DNA of 64,000 nt from Gemmatimonadota bacterium (GCA_003155795.1 PMEM01000021.1:19002-83001), one strand, 5' to 3'; shown: positions 19,508 through 28,975, numbered from the stretch's first letter. Made by a program: numbers and translations. The notes: generated by a model from the sequence alone, not told the origin.

Positions 19508-19554
19508 TAAAACAGGAAAGCCGCGTTCGATGTGAACGCGGCTTTCCTGTTTTA
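19508..19554. terminator. Perfect 21-base-stem terminator
   Basis: Arms 19508-19528 and 19534-19554 are exact reverse complements with a five-base loop and A/T-rich bases at both feet, ideal in either direction. It lies 25 bases beyond the mscL stop. The rest of the 239-base gap (19340-19578) is the upstream region of the BNR/VPS10 gene and holds no gene I can support. Confidence 0.9.
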
Positions 19555-19578
19555 GCTGAGAGCGGGTGGGTTCCCTCG

Positions 19579-20031
19579 CTAAGCTGCCGCTTTGAGCTCC
19601 GAGGTGCAGTTCGGGCAGCGCGTGGCGGCCAGCGGAATGTCCATCGTGCAATACGGGCAGGGCTTGGTGGTTGGCGCGGAGGCTGGCTTCTTGTACACCT
19701 TGCTCGCCGACCGAACGACGATGAACACCGCCAGTGCTACGATGAGAAAGGTGATGACGTTATTCACGAACATGCCGTAATTGAGTGTCACGGCACCAGC
19801 TGCCTTGGCATCCACGAGGGACGCGTACGGTGGGGCGGACTTGATGCCGTCTTTCAGCAGGACGTAGAGGTTCGAGAAGTCCACATGTCCGAGCGCGAGC
19901 CCGATGGGTGGCATGATGACATCATCTACGAGCGACTTTACCACGACGCCGAAGGCCGCGCCAATCACGACGGCAACCGCAAGGTCGAGCACGTTGCCAC
20001 GCATGATGAACGCTTTGAAGTCTTTCCACAT
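19579..20031 (-). CDS. mscL: Large-conductance mechanosensitive channel with C-terminal zinc ribbon
   Basis: 150 residues. MWKDFKAFIMRGNVLDLAVAVVIGAAFG is the conserved N-helix and TM1 pore region; DVIMPPIGL and the second membrane helix (NVITFLIVALAVFIVV) follow. The channel opens under membrane tension to release solutes on hypo-osmotic shock. The usual cytoplasmic helical bundle is replaced or extended by CPYC...CPNC, a compact treble-clef or rubredoxin-like zinc ribbon. Confidence 0.94.
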   Translation of the reverse strand: MWKDFKAFIMRGNVLDLAVAVVIGAAFGVVVKSLVDDVIMPPIGLALGHVDFSNLYVLLKDGIKSAPPYASLVDAKAAGAVTLNYGMFVNNVITFLIVALAVFIVVRSASKVYKKPASAPTTKPCPYCTMDIPLAATRCPNCTSELKAAA

Positions 20032-20121
20032 ACACCGAACTCCAACGTAAAAGTGGACCAGCTAGGATCGCCATCGCCATCGCCAAAATAGCGCCACGAG
20101 CGGTGCCCGGCCTTCCTCCAA

Positions 20122-21000
20122 CTACATAACGGTGATGGTCTTGGTCATGCCGTGCATGAAGTGCGGTTTACCATCCTTCGCGTCAGGAACGAAGCAGATG
20201 AGAGCGTAGTTGCCTGGCGTGATATCAGCGGTGAAGTAGGTCGGGCCACCGGTGAAGGGGGTGATGCCGCCGACAGCGGAGGCGGGTGGTGGTCCGGCTG
20301 GCTTCGCCATAAAGGCCAGAAACTGCTCGGCGGTTTTGCCGGGTGCCAGCTTAATCATTGCGACTTCGTGTGGCTGGTCGGCGGTGTTCTTCACCTCAAA
20401 CACGTGAGGGCCCGCGGTTAGTGGAGCGGAGAGGGCAAAGGCGTAGTTGGTGAGAGTAATTGTCTCATCGGGCGTTGGCGCCGCCGCCGGTGGACCAGCC
20501 GTCGCCGCGGTCACGGTAACAGGCATCAGCATACCCTTCGCGAAATGGGGCACCCCACCCGGGAAATCGACGAGGCAGATCATCACGTAGTTGCCGGGAA
20601 GCAGGTCGATCGTAGCCGAACTGGTTTTGCCGGGATCGACGGCATTGGGGCCTCCCGTGAAGACCGCCCATGCAGGCGGCGACGCCGGAAGCGCGAACGC
20701 CTTTTCGAGATCGGTGATTGTTTTGCCACTGTCCAACCTGATCATCTCAACGTGATGAAGACCGGGCCCATCGTTGATCATGTTGATGGTGGTCAACCCC
20801 GCTGGGATCTGAGTCGGGGTCGCAAAGGAGAAATCCTTGGCGTGCACCGTGATGACGTTTGGCGCTACGGGCGCGGCGGCTGTGCTCGCCGAAGCGGATT
20901 GAGCAGTGGAGTCGGTTTTGGCGACTGATGAGGCTTTCGCGCCGGTGCAGGCGCCGAGACACAGGGTGATCGCTCCAATCAGGAGCACTTGATTGCGCAT
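20122..21000 (-). CDS. Lipoprotein with two cupredoxin-like domains
   Basis: 292 residues from the ATG at 21000, which has GAGGG upstream; an earlier in-frame start at 21045 lacks one. The signal ends in a good lipobox (LCLGAC). After a Ser/Ala linker come two similar beta-sandwich units (residues about 45-165 and 175-292). Each has a His-containing HHVEM or PHEVAM strand and the closing pattern GNYxxICxVxxxxxxPHFxxGM, which is the type I copper loop (Cys-His-Met). Blue-copper electron transfer or copper binding in the periplasm is plausible. Confidence 0.78.
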   Translation of the reverse strand: MRNQVLLIGAITLCLGACTGAKASSVAKTDSTAQSASASTAAAPVAPNVITVHAKDFSFATPTQIPAGLTTINMINDGPGLHHVEMIRLDSGKTITDLEKAFALPASPPAWAVFTGGPNAVDPGKTSSATIDLLPGNYVMICLVDFPGGVPHFAKGMLMPVTVTAATAGPPAAAPTPDETITLTNYAFALSAPLTAGPHVFEVKNTADQPHEVAMIKLAPGKTAEQFLAFMAKPAGPPPASAVGGITPFTGGPTYFTADITPGNYALICFVPDAKDGKPHFMHGMTKTITVM

Positions 21001-21097
21001 TTTATCCCTCGAGTTTGGGAACCTGAGGCGAAGATAAAGGCACACCGGAGACTGTCAAGCGTCAGCCCCCAGTCGTCCGCAGCAGCATGGCGCCGGG

Positions 21098-22906
21098 TCA
21101 GGTTTGGGTAGTCGACGATGGCTGGAGAGGCGGTTGCATGTGCGGTTGGGCGCCCAAACTGCCGGGCCGCCGCTCTCCGACTTGCTGACGCCACATTGCG
21201 TAGTAGAGTCCCTTCTGTTCGAGCAGATCAGCGTGACGGCCGGATTCAACGATCTGTCCGTGCTCGAGCACAAATATGGTATCAGCGTGCATGATGGTCG
21301 AGAGTCTATGCGCGATCAGGATCGTGATAGCTTCGCGCCGAGTCGCGACGTCCCGAATTGTGCGACTCACTTCCTCTTCGGTAATCGAGTCGAGGGCAGA
21401 CGTCGCCTCGTCGAAGATGAGTAACGAGGGACGTCGTAGAAGTGCTCGGGCGATCGCGAGCCGCTGGCGCTCTCCGCCAGAAACTTTTACGCCGCCTTCG
21501 CCGATCATCGTATCCAGCCCATGGTCGGCGCGTGTGAGGAGCGTATCTGCTGCGGCCTCGTGCAACACGCGCAGGCAGTCGGCATCGGACGCATCGGGGC
21601 TCACAAACCGGAGGTTCTCGGCGATGGTGCCGGAGAACAATTGCGCATCCTGGGCAACGAGCCCGATGCGTGTTCGTAGCGTGTCGAGCTCCACTTCGGT
21701 GCCGGAGGTCCCGTTGTACAGGATCTCTCCGCTCATTGGGTGATACAGTCCGAGCAGAAGCTTTACGAGAGTGGATTTTCCAGCGCCGGATGGCCCGACG
21801 AAAGCGATTGTCTGCCCGCGTTCTGTTACGAACGAGACGTCAGTGAGTGCCGGCGACGATGCCGACCTGTGCTGAAATGTCACGTTGTTGAAAGCCAGCT
21901 TCATGAGTGGTCCGATTTCTACAGGATGCTCGGGGCGCGGGTCTGGCGGTATCGCAAACACGGTCTCGAGATTCGCCATCGACGCTTCGGTCTCCCGATA
22001 GGTGTTGATGACGTTTCCCAACTCCTGCAGCGGGCCGAAAATGAAGAATGAGTAGATGAGCAGCGCAAAGAACTGACCGACGGTAATCTGTTGGGCGAAG
22101 ATGAGATAGAGCATCAGAAACAGGATTGACGTGCGCAGCAGGTTCACGCACGTTCCCTGAATGAAGCTGAGGCTTCTGAGGTAGCGCACCTTCTTGAGCT
22201 CGAGCTTGAGGATCTTCTCGGTCGTCGAGTTGAGCCTGTTGACTTCCTGCTCTGTCAGTCCGAGGCTCTTGACGAGTTCTATGTTGCGAAGTGACTCCGT
22301 GGTCGCGCCCGCGAGTGCGGTTGTCTCGGCGACGATGACCTGCTGAACGCGCTTGATCCGGCGACTTAGCACAGCGCTGAGTATTGCGAGGAGCGGTACC
22401 GTGAGCAGGAACGCAGGCGCAATTGACCAGTGAACCTTGTACGCGTAGATCATCACGAAGAGAACACCGACAATCGTCGTGAACAGGACGTTCACTCCAG
22501 CGGTAATGAAACGCTGTGCGTCGAGTCGTGCCTGCTGGATTTTGCCGAGTGTTTCTCCGCTCCGCTGATCTTCGAACAGCGAGTATGGCAGCTCAAGAGA
22601 ATAACGAATGCCGTCGGAGTACAGGTCGGCACCTACCCGCTGCGTCACAACGTTGACATAATAGTCCTGGAAGGCCTTCGCTACTCGCGACACGAACGCA
22701 ACTCCGACAGCGGCGCCGAGCAGGAGGCTCACCCCGCGAACGAACTGCATCGTGGTATACTGGCGGAACTTGGTCGCGTAGTTGTCGATTACGTACCGGA
22801 AGATGAGCGGGTCGAGCAGGGAGAAGATCTGGTTGATCGCTGCCAGAAGGAGGGCCAGCAGGACCAGTCTCCAGTAGCGCTGCAGGTATCCGCGGAGGAG
22901 CTTCAT
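21098..22906 (-). CDS. MsbA-type ABC exporter, fused permease and ATPase
   Basis: 602 residues. About 310 residues of six-helix exporter domain are followed by a full nucleotide-binding domain with Walker A GPSGAGKST, the Q-loop VAQDAQLFSGT, signature VSGGERQRLAIARALLRRP, Walker B LLIFDEATSALD and the H-loop HRLST. Half-transporters of this kind act as homodimers; lipid flipping or multidrug export are both possible. It is the first gene of a minus-strand run and divergent from dtd. Confidence 0.9.
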   Translation of the reverse strand: MKLLRGYLQRYWRLVLLALLLAAINQIFSLLDPLIFRYVIDNYATKFRQYTTMQFVRGVSLLLGAAVGVAFVSRVAKAFQDYYVNVVTQRVGADLYSDGIRYSLELPYSLFEDQRSGETLGKIQQARLDAQRFITAGVNVLFTTIVGVLFVMIYAYKVHWSIAPAFLLTVPLLAILSAVLSRRIKRVQQVIVAETTALAGATTESLRNIELVKSLGLTEQEVNRLNSTTEKILKLELKKVRYLRSLSFIQGTCVNLLRTSILFLMLYLIFAQQITVGQFFALLIYSFFIFGPLQELGNVINTYRETEASMANLETVFAIPPDPRPEHPVEIGPLMKLAFNNVTFQHRSASSPALTDVSFVTERGQTIAFVGPSGAGKSTLVKLLLGLYHPMSGEILYNGTSGTEVELDTLRTRIGLVAQDAQLFSGTIAENLRFVSPDASDADCLRVLHEAAADTLLTRADHGLDTMIGEGGVKVSGGERQRLAIARALLRRPSLLIFDEATSALDSITEEEVSRTIRDVATRREAITILIAHRLSTIMHADTIFVLEHGQIVESGRHADLLEQKGLYYAMWRQQVGERRPGSLGAQPHMQPPLQPSSTTQT

Positions 22907-23009
22907 GGGTGCCTTGGGGAGTTCGGATGCATCGAACCTAAATGTAGGCCGGGGTTTGGATCGGATGAATGGGGCTGTAAAGTTCGGCGCCGGGAAGCGA
23001 GATTCCTGA

Positions 23010-23462
23010 ATGCGAGTCGTGCTCCAGCGGGTAAATCGAGCCTCGGTCGAAGTTGGTGGGATTGTGGTCGGCGAAATTGCCGAAGGCCTGCTTGCGTTCG
23101 TGGCCTTCGCACCGGACGATGCCGATCAGATCGACTGGATGGCTGAGAAGTTGTTGGGCCTGCGAATATTCGCAGACGAGTCCGGGAAAATGAACCGGTC
23201 GGTCGGCGAGGTTTCCGGATCTTTGCTCGTCGTGTCTCAGTTCACGCTCTATGGTGATACGCGAAGAGGCCGACGTCCCTCGTTCATTGACGCCGCTCCG
23301 CCGGACGTAGCGTTTACGCTGTATGAGACATTTGTTGCGAGGTTGCGTCAGTCCGGGGCGACTGTCGCGACAGGGGAATTTGGCGCCGACATGAATGTCG
23401 AACTTGTGAATGATGGGCCTGTGACGCTCATCATCGATTCCCTACCACGCGCGCCTCGATAG
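23010..23462 (+). CDS. dtd: D-aminoacyl-tRNA deacylase
   Basis: 150 residues, the family's usual size. It begins MRVVLQRVNRASVEV and contains the two active-site motifs, SQFTLYGD (residues about 77-84) and NDGPVTL near the C-terminus, whose Gly-cis-Pro rejects L-amino acids. It clears D-amino acids wrongly attached to tRNA. Confidence 0.96.
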   Translation: MRVVLQRVNRASVEVGGIVVGEIAEGLLAFVAFAPDDADQIDWMAEKLLGLRIFADESGKMNRSVGEVSGSLLVVSQFTLYGDTRRGRRPSFIDAAPPDVAFTLYETFVARLRQSGATVATGEFGADMNVELVNDGPVTLIIDSLPRAPR

Positions 23463-23553
23463 GCGGCCGCGGGGCGAGTCGGCGGCGCCTGTCCGACATG
23501 CCATGGCCAGTGCAGGAGTGGACGTTGGGCGCCAGACGCAGTAGTCTCTCACC

Positions 23554-25014
23554 ATGAAAACTTTCCCGGATTCCCCGTTCAGCCGCTGGCCACTCGCGGC
23601 GGGACTGGTTCTCGCAGGTTCCACAATATTCCTTGCGCAACCATCGCTAGCTCAGCAGCCGGTACTTACGCCAAACGTCCAGCAATACGTAAGTGTTGCT
23701 GCTCCAATCGTGGCGCTGACTCACGTCCGTGTGATAGACGGAACCGGCGCTGCACCGCGCGAAGACCAAACGCTGATCCTGCGTGACGGCAATATCACAG
23801 AGTATGGAGCAGCGGCATCGGTGCAGGTACCGAGTGACGCAAAGGTGCTTGATCTGACAGGAAAGACAGTCATTCCCGGGTTGGTGATGATGCACGAGCA
23901 TCTGTTCTACCCGACCGCCCCGGACCATTACGCAAATCTGGCGGAAAGTTTCACACGGTTGTATCTCGCTGGCGGGGTGACGTCGATGCGAACCGGCGGA
24001 AACGTCAGTGGATACGGTGAGATCAACATCGCGAAGGACATCAAGCAAGGGAAGAAGCCCGGTCCGTGGATCGATGCGACGGCGCCTTATCTGCAGGGTC
24101 CCGGATTGGGAATTACGCAGATGTACGAGTTGAAGGACGCAGCAGATGCGAAGCGCATGGTCAATTTCTGGGCGGATGCGGGTGCAACGTCGTTCAAGGC
24201 GTACATGAACATCACGCGCGCTGAACTTGCGGCTGCAGCGCAGGAGGCTCACAAACGAGGATTCAAGATCACGGGTCACCTTTGCTCCGTCACGTATCGT
24301 GAAGCAGCAGCTGCCGGGATCGACAATCTCGAGCACGGCTTTTTCGTTTCGACTGATTTCGTCGCCGACAAGAAGCCCGATGTCTGCCCCGGACAGGGCG
24401 TCGGCATGGCGGCTCTGGCGAAGGTCGATCCGAACGGTGCTGCATTCAAGAACCTCGTAGCCGATCTCATCGCGCATCATGTCGCGGTAACGTCAACACT
24501 TACCGTGTTCGAGACGTTTACCCCTGGGCAACCAATGCCACCGGGGCTCGATGTGCTGGATCCGATTCTCAAGGCGCAGTTCGAAAAACGCTATGCGGCG
24601 ACGCAGGGCAATACCCGCTCGATGTATCCGGCGCTATTCGCGAAGGATCGTGCGATGGAACTGCAATTCTCTCGTGCCGGGGGCCTCCTCCTTGCCGGTA
24701 CTGATCCGACGGGCGGCGGTGGCGTGATTCCGGGATACTCCAATCAACGTCAGGTGGAGTTGCTCGTTGGGAGCGGCTTCACACCGGAGGAGGCGATTAA
24801 GATCTGCACTCTGAATGGTGCAACTTATATGGGTCGAGCGAACAGGGTGGGGTCGATTGCCAAGGGGAAGCAGGCCGATCTGGTCGTGATTGACGGGAAT
24901 CCCGCAACAAACATTGCTGACATTCGCAAAGTGGAACTCGTTTTCAAGCAGGGCGTTGGTTACGATCCTGCCAAGCTGATCGCGTCCGTCAAGGGCGAGG
25001 TTGGTCTCTTCTAG
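23554..25014 (+). CDS. Secreted imidazolonepropionase-like amidohydrolase
   Basis: 486 residues with a signal peptide ending ...FLAQPSLAQQ, so the enzyme acts outside the cytoplasm. The TIM-barrel metal site is visible as HEHLF near residue 113, a later His in GHLC and in LEHGF, and AGTDPTGGG as the catalytic Asp loop. The end (GSIAKGKQADLVVIDGNP) is the composite beta-sandwich typical of this family. Substrate probably a cyclic amide or dipeptide; not determinable here. maf follows by one base. Confidence 0.88.
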   Translation: MKTFPDSPFSRWPLAAGLVLAGSTIFLAQPSLAQQPVLTPNVQQYVSVAAPIVALTHVRVIDGTGAAPREDQTLILRDGNITEYGAAASVQVPSDAKVLDLTGKTVIPGLVMMHEHLFYPTAPDHYANLAESFTRLYLAGGVTSMRTGGNVSGYGEINIAKDIKQGKKPGPWIDATAPYLQGPGLGITQMYELKDAADAKRMVNFWADAGATSFKAYMNITRAELAAAAQEAHKRGFKITGHLCSVTYREAAAAGIDNLEHGFFVSTDFVADKKPDVCPGQGVGMAALAKVDPNGAAFKNLVADLIAHHVAVTSTLTVFETFTPGQPMPPGLDVLDPILKAQFEKRYAATQGNTRSMYPALFAKDRAMELQFSRAGGLLLAGTDPTGGGGVIPGYSNQRQVELLVGSGFTPEEAIKICTLNGATYMGRANRVGSIAKGKQADLVVIDGNPATNIADIRKVELVFKQGVGYDPAKLIASVKGEVGLF

Positions 25015-25015
25015 G

Positions 25016-25615
25016 ATGCCAGTACCGCGCATAGTACTCGCGTCTGCGTCTCCGCGCCGACGCGAGCTGCTCGAATTGATTGGCATACGGTACACTGCTG
25101 TTCCCGCAGACATCGATGAATCGATAATCGGCGCCGAGAAGGGGGCGGCCCTCGCGGAGAGGTTGGCCAGAGAGAAAGCCGCTGTGGTTGCTCAACGATA
25201 TCCCGATGCGTTCATCATCGCTGCTGATACCGTCGTGGATCTCAATGGTAGCCTCATGGCCAAGCCAGGCACGGAAGCTGAGGCGTTCGAGATGCTACGT
25301 GCGCTGAGCGGGAAGACGCATATCGTCTTTACCGGTATCGCGTGTGCCTTCAATGGAAAGATTATATCGGCGATAGACGAAGTTTCCGTGACGTTCAGGA
25401 ATCTGTCCGATGCGGAGCTGCATGCCTATATCGCGACCGGTGAGCCGATGGACAAGGCCGGTGCGTACGGAATTCAGGGCTATGGCGCAACGATAGTTCA
25501 GCGTATCGACGGCGACTACTTTGCGGTTATGGGACTGTCGCTGGTTCGATTGGTCAACATCATGAAGCAGCTAGGCGTCGAATACCGTTTTCAGGATGGC
25601 GCTCAAACGGTCTGA
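25016..25615 (+). CDS. maf: Maf-type nucleoside triphosphate pyrophosphatase
   Basis: 199 residues from the ATG at 25016. The signature SASPRRRELL starts at residue 9, followed by ADIDE, the AADTVVDLNG metal motif and the KAGAYGIQGYGA loop. Maf proteins hydrolyse non-canonical or canonical NTPs (dTTP/UTP) and some slow cell division. The gene overlaps the convergent glycosyltransferase by 13 bases. Confidence 0.93.
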   Translation: MPVPRIVLASASPRRRELLELIGIRYTAVPADIDESIIGAEKGAALAERLAREKAAVVAQRYPDAFIIAADTVVDLNGSLMAKPGTEAEAFEMLRALSGKTHIVFTGIACAFNGKIISAIDEVSVTFRNLSDAELHAYIATGEPMDKAGAYGIQGYGATIVQRIDGDYFAVMGLSLVRLVNIMKQLGVEYRFQDGAQTV

Positions 25616-26664
25616 TCGCTCTTCAGTAACCGACCGGCATAGTGCTCGCGCCAGATCTGAACTCTGTTGAGCACGTCATCCACCGTAATGCGCGGCATGC
25701 GCCCTGGACGGTTCTCCATTGTGGCCACGTACTCCTCGCCCGGATTCGCATAAGCATCGATCATCAGATCGTGGAACCGTTTGTATGGTCCGGTCCGCTT
25801 GGGATTGGTGTATCCCAGCAGCGATATCGCCGGCCGATTAAGCGCGACCGACATGTGGAGAGGCCCCGTATCGGGAGCCAGCACAAGCGTCGATGCGTCC
25901 AGTATGCTGATCAACTTGCGAAGGCCGCTGCCGAGTTCGGATTGGATCGGAGCTGAGGAGCGTTCTCTGATGATCCGCTCAGCGTCGAGTTCGCGCGCAG
26001 AGCGACCGCCGACGAGTACGGGTTGCAGGCCGAAGTCGGAATACAGAGAGTCGCACACTGCGGCCCAACGTTCCGGAAGCCAATCCTTCTCGGGTTTGCT
26101 CGTCGCGATTACCATGGCCGCGACGGGTCGCTCATGCTTTGCAATCCACTGTGTCTGCCACTCTCGCTCTGCCGCCCAGGGGCCGATGTTCCACTCGAGC
26201 GGTTCATGCGGAACTTCAAGATATTCCAGGAATTCCAGATACTGGTCCTGCACGTGCTGAATCCGATGCGGTGGGATCTTGCGATTGGTGAATAGCCAGT
26301 TGAGGTCACGTGCCCTGGCGCGATCAAAACCAAGTTTGACCGATGCATGCGTGAGCGCAGTTACGATACCAGCCTTGAAGTAAACCTGGAGATCGATGAG
26401 CAGATCGAACTCATGCGGCTTGAGCCTGGCTCGAACGTCGGTAAATGCGCGGCTTCCGCGTGATCGGTCGAATTCGATAATCCGATCGACACATGGATGA
26501 CCACGTACCATCGTGGCTGGCATCGGTTGCAGAATCCACGTTATGCTGCACGCAGGCCGATGGCGTTTCAACGCCGACACGAGCGGAAGAGCGTGAACCA
26601 CATCTCCCGCGGCCGACATCAGCATCATACAAATTCGATCAAGTCGTACGTCGGCTCGACTCAC
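25603..26664 (-). CDS. Glycosyltransferase family 9 (heptosyltransferase-like)
   Basis: 353 residues. The N-terminal Rossmann half reads RICMMLMSAAGDVVHALPLVSALKRHRP, the family acceptor-side motif. The second half has the nucleotide-sugar motif VLAPDTGPLHMSVALNRPAISLLG, typical of ADP-heptose transferases (WaaC/WaaF). It probably adds a core sugar to LPS. It overlaps the LPS kinase by ATGA, so the two are coupled. Confidence 0.87.
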   Translation of the reverse strand: MSRADVRLDRICMMLMSAAGDVVHALPLVSALKRHRPACSITWILQPMPATMVRGHPCVDRIIEFDRSRGSRAFTDVRARLKPHEFDLLIDLQVYFKAGIVTALTHASVKLGFDRARARDLNWLFTNRKIPPHRIQHVQDQYLEFLEYLEVPHEPLEWNIGPWAAEREWQTQWIAKHERPVAAMVIATSKPEKDWLPERWAAVCDSLYSDFGLQPVLVGGRSARELDAERIIRERSSAPIQSELGSGLRKLISILDASTLVLAPDTGPLHMSVALNRPAISLLGYTNPKRTGPYKRFHDLMIDAYANPGEEYVATMENRPGRMPRITVDDVLNRVQIWREHYAGRLLKSDQTV

Positions 26665-27437
26665 GCTGGCTGCGCCGCCACGGCAAAGGCGAGGTACGAC
26701 ATGTCCTCATCCGATAGTGCATCTCTGCGCGGCGCGAGCCGAGCCCTCCACTGGCGCAGCGAGCGCATCAGGCGTTCGATGTTTGCACGCGCGACAAGGG
26801 GATCACCCGGTACATGAAAGTGCACGCGGTCCACATCCAGCACGTGTGCGATGTATCCGTGGTCGGCTGAGGTGATCAGCACGTTCTTCAGATTGAGGTC
26901 CGGGTGTTGCGCACCAGTCGCGGTAAGGCGCGAAAGCAACCTGGCTACAGCGTCGAGTATCGGGCGGCGTTGCTCATCGTTGCGAACGTCGCCAAAAACG
27001 GCAGAAAGATCGGCGCCGCCCTCGATGAAGCGCGTTACTACATCAGCGCGCCGAAAAAAACCGCCGGCTGGATAGGTTCCGACCGCGAGGACTTCGGGCG
27101 TCGGAACTCCGCCGAGGCGCAGCCTGAATGCGGCAGTCAGCTCGCGTGCGACCCGCGTCGGTGGCAGGAACCGGTCGTGCAGAATATGTCCGACGATGCC
27201 ACCACGCATCACATGCCGCACAGCAACACGTCCGCTGAGTGGCGGGAGCGCTATCGCGTAGACCGGAGCGCGACCCTGAAATATGAGAGCATCGGCGTCT
27301 TTGGCGGCATACGAGTAGAGCGTATCATGCTCCAGAATCTCGCGCGTGATCGGAGCGAGCGCGCTGGCCACGAGCATGTTTGCGCCGTTGACGCTCACGT
27401 GTTCGTATCCGGAGATCGGAATCATGACCGAAGCCAT
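26661..27437 (-). CDS. LPS/Kdo kinase (WaaP/KdkA-like)
   Basis: 258 residues with a small-molecule kinase fold: RGGIVGHILHDRFL as substrate loop, HPDLNLKNVLI as the catalytic loop (Asp in HxDLNxxN) and VLDVDRVHF as the metal-binding Asp segment. KdkA-type enzymes phosphorylate Kdo in the inner LPS core. Start ATG is shared with the trpE stop as TGATG. Position between trpE and a heptosyltransferase-like gene supports an LPS role. Confidence 0.85.
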   Translation of the reverse strand: MASVMIPISGYEHVSVNGANMLVASALAPITREILEHDTLYSYAAKDADALIFQGRAPVYAIALPPLSGRVAVRHVMRGGIVGHILHDRFLPPTRVARELTAAFRLRLGGVPTPEVLAVGTYPAGGFFRRADVVTRFIEGGADLSAVFGDVRNDEQRRPILDAVARLLSRLTATGAQHPDLNLKNVLITSADHGYIAHVLDVDRVHFHVPGDPLVARANIERLMRSLRQWRARLAPRRDALSDEDMSYLAFAVAAQPA

Positions 27438-28960
27438 CAGGCTAGCGGCAGCATATTGTGTTCCGGTGCCCCTTTGGCGTCCCGGACCTGCGCGATAGCG
27501 GTCAGCACGGCGCGCGCCTTGTTTTCCGTCTCACGCCACTCCATCTCGGGTACCGAATCGGCTACGATGCCTGCGCCTGCCTGCGCCGATGCAATTCCGT
27601 TCGAAATCACGCACGTACGAATTGTGATGGCGAGATCTATACGCTTGCCTCCCCACGCGATGTAGCCCACCGCACCGGCATACGCTCCTCGGCGTTCGGG
27701 TTCCAGTTCGTCGATGATCTGCATCGCGCGCACCTTCGGGGCACCGGTCATGGTGCCTGCGGGGAACGTAGCGCGTAAAACATCAGCGACTCCCACATCA
27801 GGTCGCACTCGACCATCGACCTGACTCACTATGTGCAGAACGTGCGAATATTTCTCCACGCACATGAAGTCACTGACTTCAACGGTTCCGTATTCCGCGA
27901 TACGGCCGACGTCATTGCGACCGAGATCGACCAGCATGACGTGTTCGGCGCGCTCCTTCTCATCGGCAAGGAGCTCTGTCTTCATCTGCTCGTCCGCTTC
28001 GGGCGTCTTGCCGCGCGGCCTGGTGCCAGCGATCGGACGCACGGTCACCTTCCCGTCGGCGAGCCGGACTAGTAATTCCGGTGAGCTACCGACCAACTCG
28101 GTTCCGTCCAGGTCGAGATGATACATGTACGGCGACGGATTGAGTGCGCGAAGTGCGCGGTACAGATCCGAGCTGTCGAAGTCGTGCGCAACGTCGATGC
28201 GACGCGCCAGCAGGCACTGAAACACGTCGCCTGCGCGAATGTATTCCTTGATCCGGTTTACATCCTCGATGAACTTGTCGTGCTCGTAGCTGGACACTCC
28301 TACGCTTTCTCTCGTCGGCGGGCCGAGCGGCAGTGGTTCCAGAGGTGACGCCTCCAGAAGACGGGCGGCGATCGAATCAAGTTCAGCGCAAGCCTCGTCG
28401 TACAGCGCGCGAAGTGTGCGCACGTCCGCGCTGCGCGGCACTGGGACGGATACAATGATTCGGCCCTGCGAGCGGAAATTGTCGAGGACTACGAGTCCGC
28501 GCGTGAAGACGAAGAGTGCATCGGGAATTCCGAGGTTTCTTACCGGTGCGTGTGGAAGCGATTCGATTGCGCGCACGACGTCGTAGCCGAGGTAGCCGAC
28601 GGCGCCTCCCCAGAAGGAACCGAGCTCCGGAACCGACGCTGGCGTGTACTGCGTGACTAGCCGCTCAAGGTCGGCCAGGGGATCCTTGACCTGGCGCTCA
28701 GCGTGCCAGCCGCCGGACGGCGACCAGTCGGAAACCACCCCGTCGGTAAGCGACCAGGCGGCGCATGGCGCCGTTCCCATGAAAGTGTATCGGGACCACG
28801 TTTCGCTGCCAGCCGGCGCCGACTCCAGGAGGAAGCCAAATTCTCCGCGCCGCAACTTCGCGAACGCAGACACGGGCGTATCTATATCCAGCAGCACGTC
28901 CCGCCAGACTGGTACCAGGCTGGCCGACGCAGCGTACGCTTTGAAACGGTCGAAATCCAT
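27437..28960 (-). CDS. trpE: Anthranilate synthase component I
   Basis: 507 residues. The N-domain holds the tryptophan feedback motif LLES (FGFLLESAP). The catalytic half carries GDVFQCLLARR, the PIAGTRPRG loop, DLGRNDVGR, the FPAGTMTGAPK motif and a closing QAGAGIVADSVPE segment. It makes anthranilate from chorismate with a glutaminase partner (TrpG), which is not adjacent. The start codon lies only 15 bases from that of the divergent outer-membrane gene. Confidence 0.94.
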   Translation of the reverse strand: MDFDRFKAYAASASLVPVWRDVLLDIDTPVSAFAKLRRGEFGFLLESAPAGSETWSRYTFMGTAPCAAWSLTDGVVSDWSPSGGWHAERQVKDPLADLERLVTQYTPASVPELGSFWGGAVGYLGYDVVRAIESLPHAPVRNLGIPDALFVFTRGLVVLDNFRSQGRIIVSVPVPRSADVRTLRALYDEACAELDSIAARLLEASPLEPLPLGPPTRESVGVSSYEHDKFIEDVNRIKEYIRAGDVFQCLLARRIDVAHDFDSSDLYRALRALNPSPYMYHLDLDGTELVGSSPELLVRLADGKVTVRPIAGTRPRGKTPEADEQMKTELLADEKERAEHVMLVDLGRNDVGRIAEYGTVEVSDFMCVEKYSHVLHIVSQVDGRVRPDVGVADVLRATFPAGTMTGAPKVRAMQIIDELEPERRGAYAGAVGYIAWGGKRIDLAITIRTCVISNGIASAQAGAGIVADSVPEMEWRETENKARAVLTAIAQVRDAKGAPEHNMLPLA

Positions 28961-28975
28961 GCGTTAACTTGAGGG

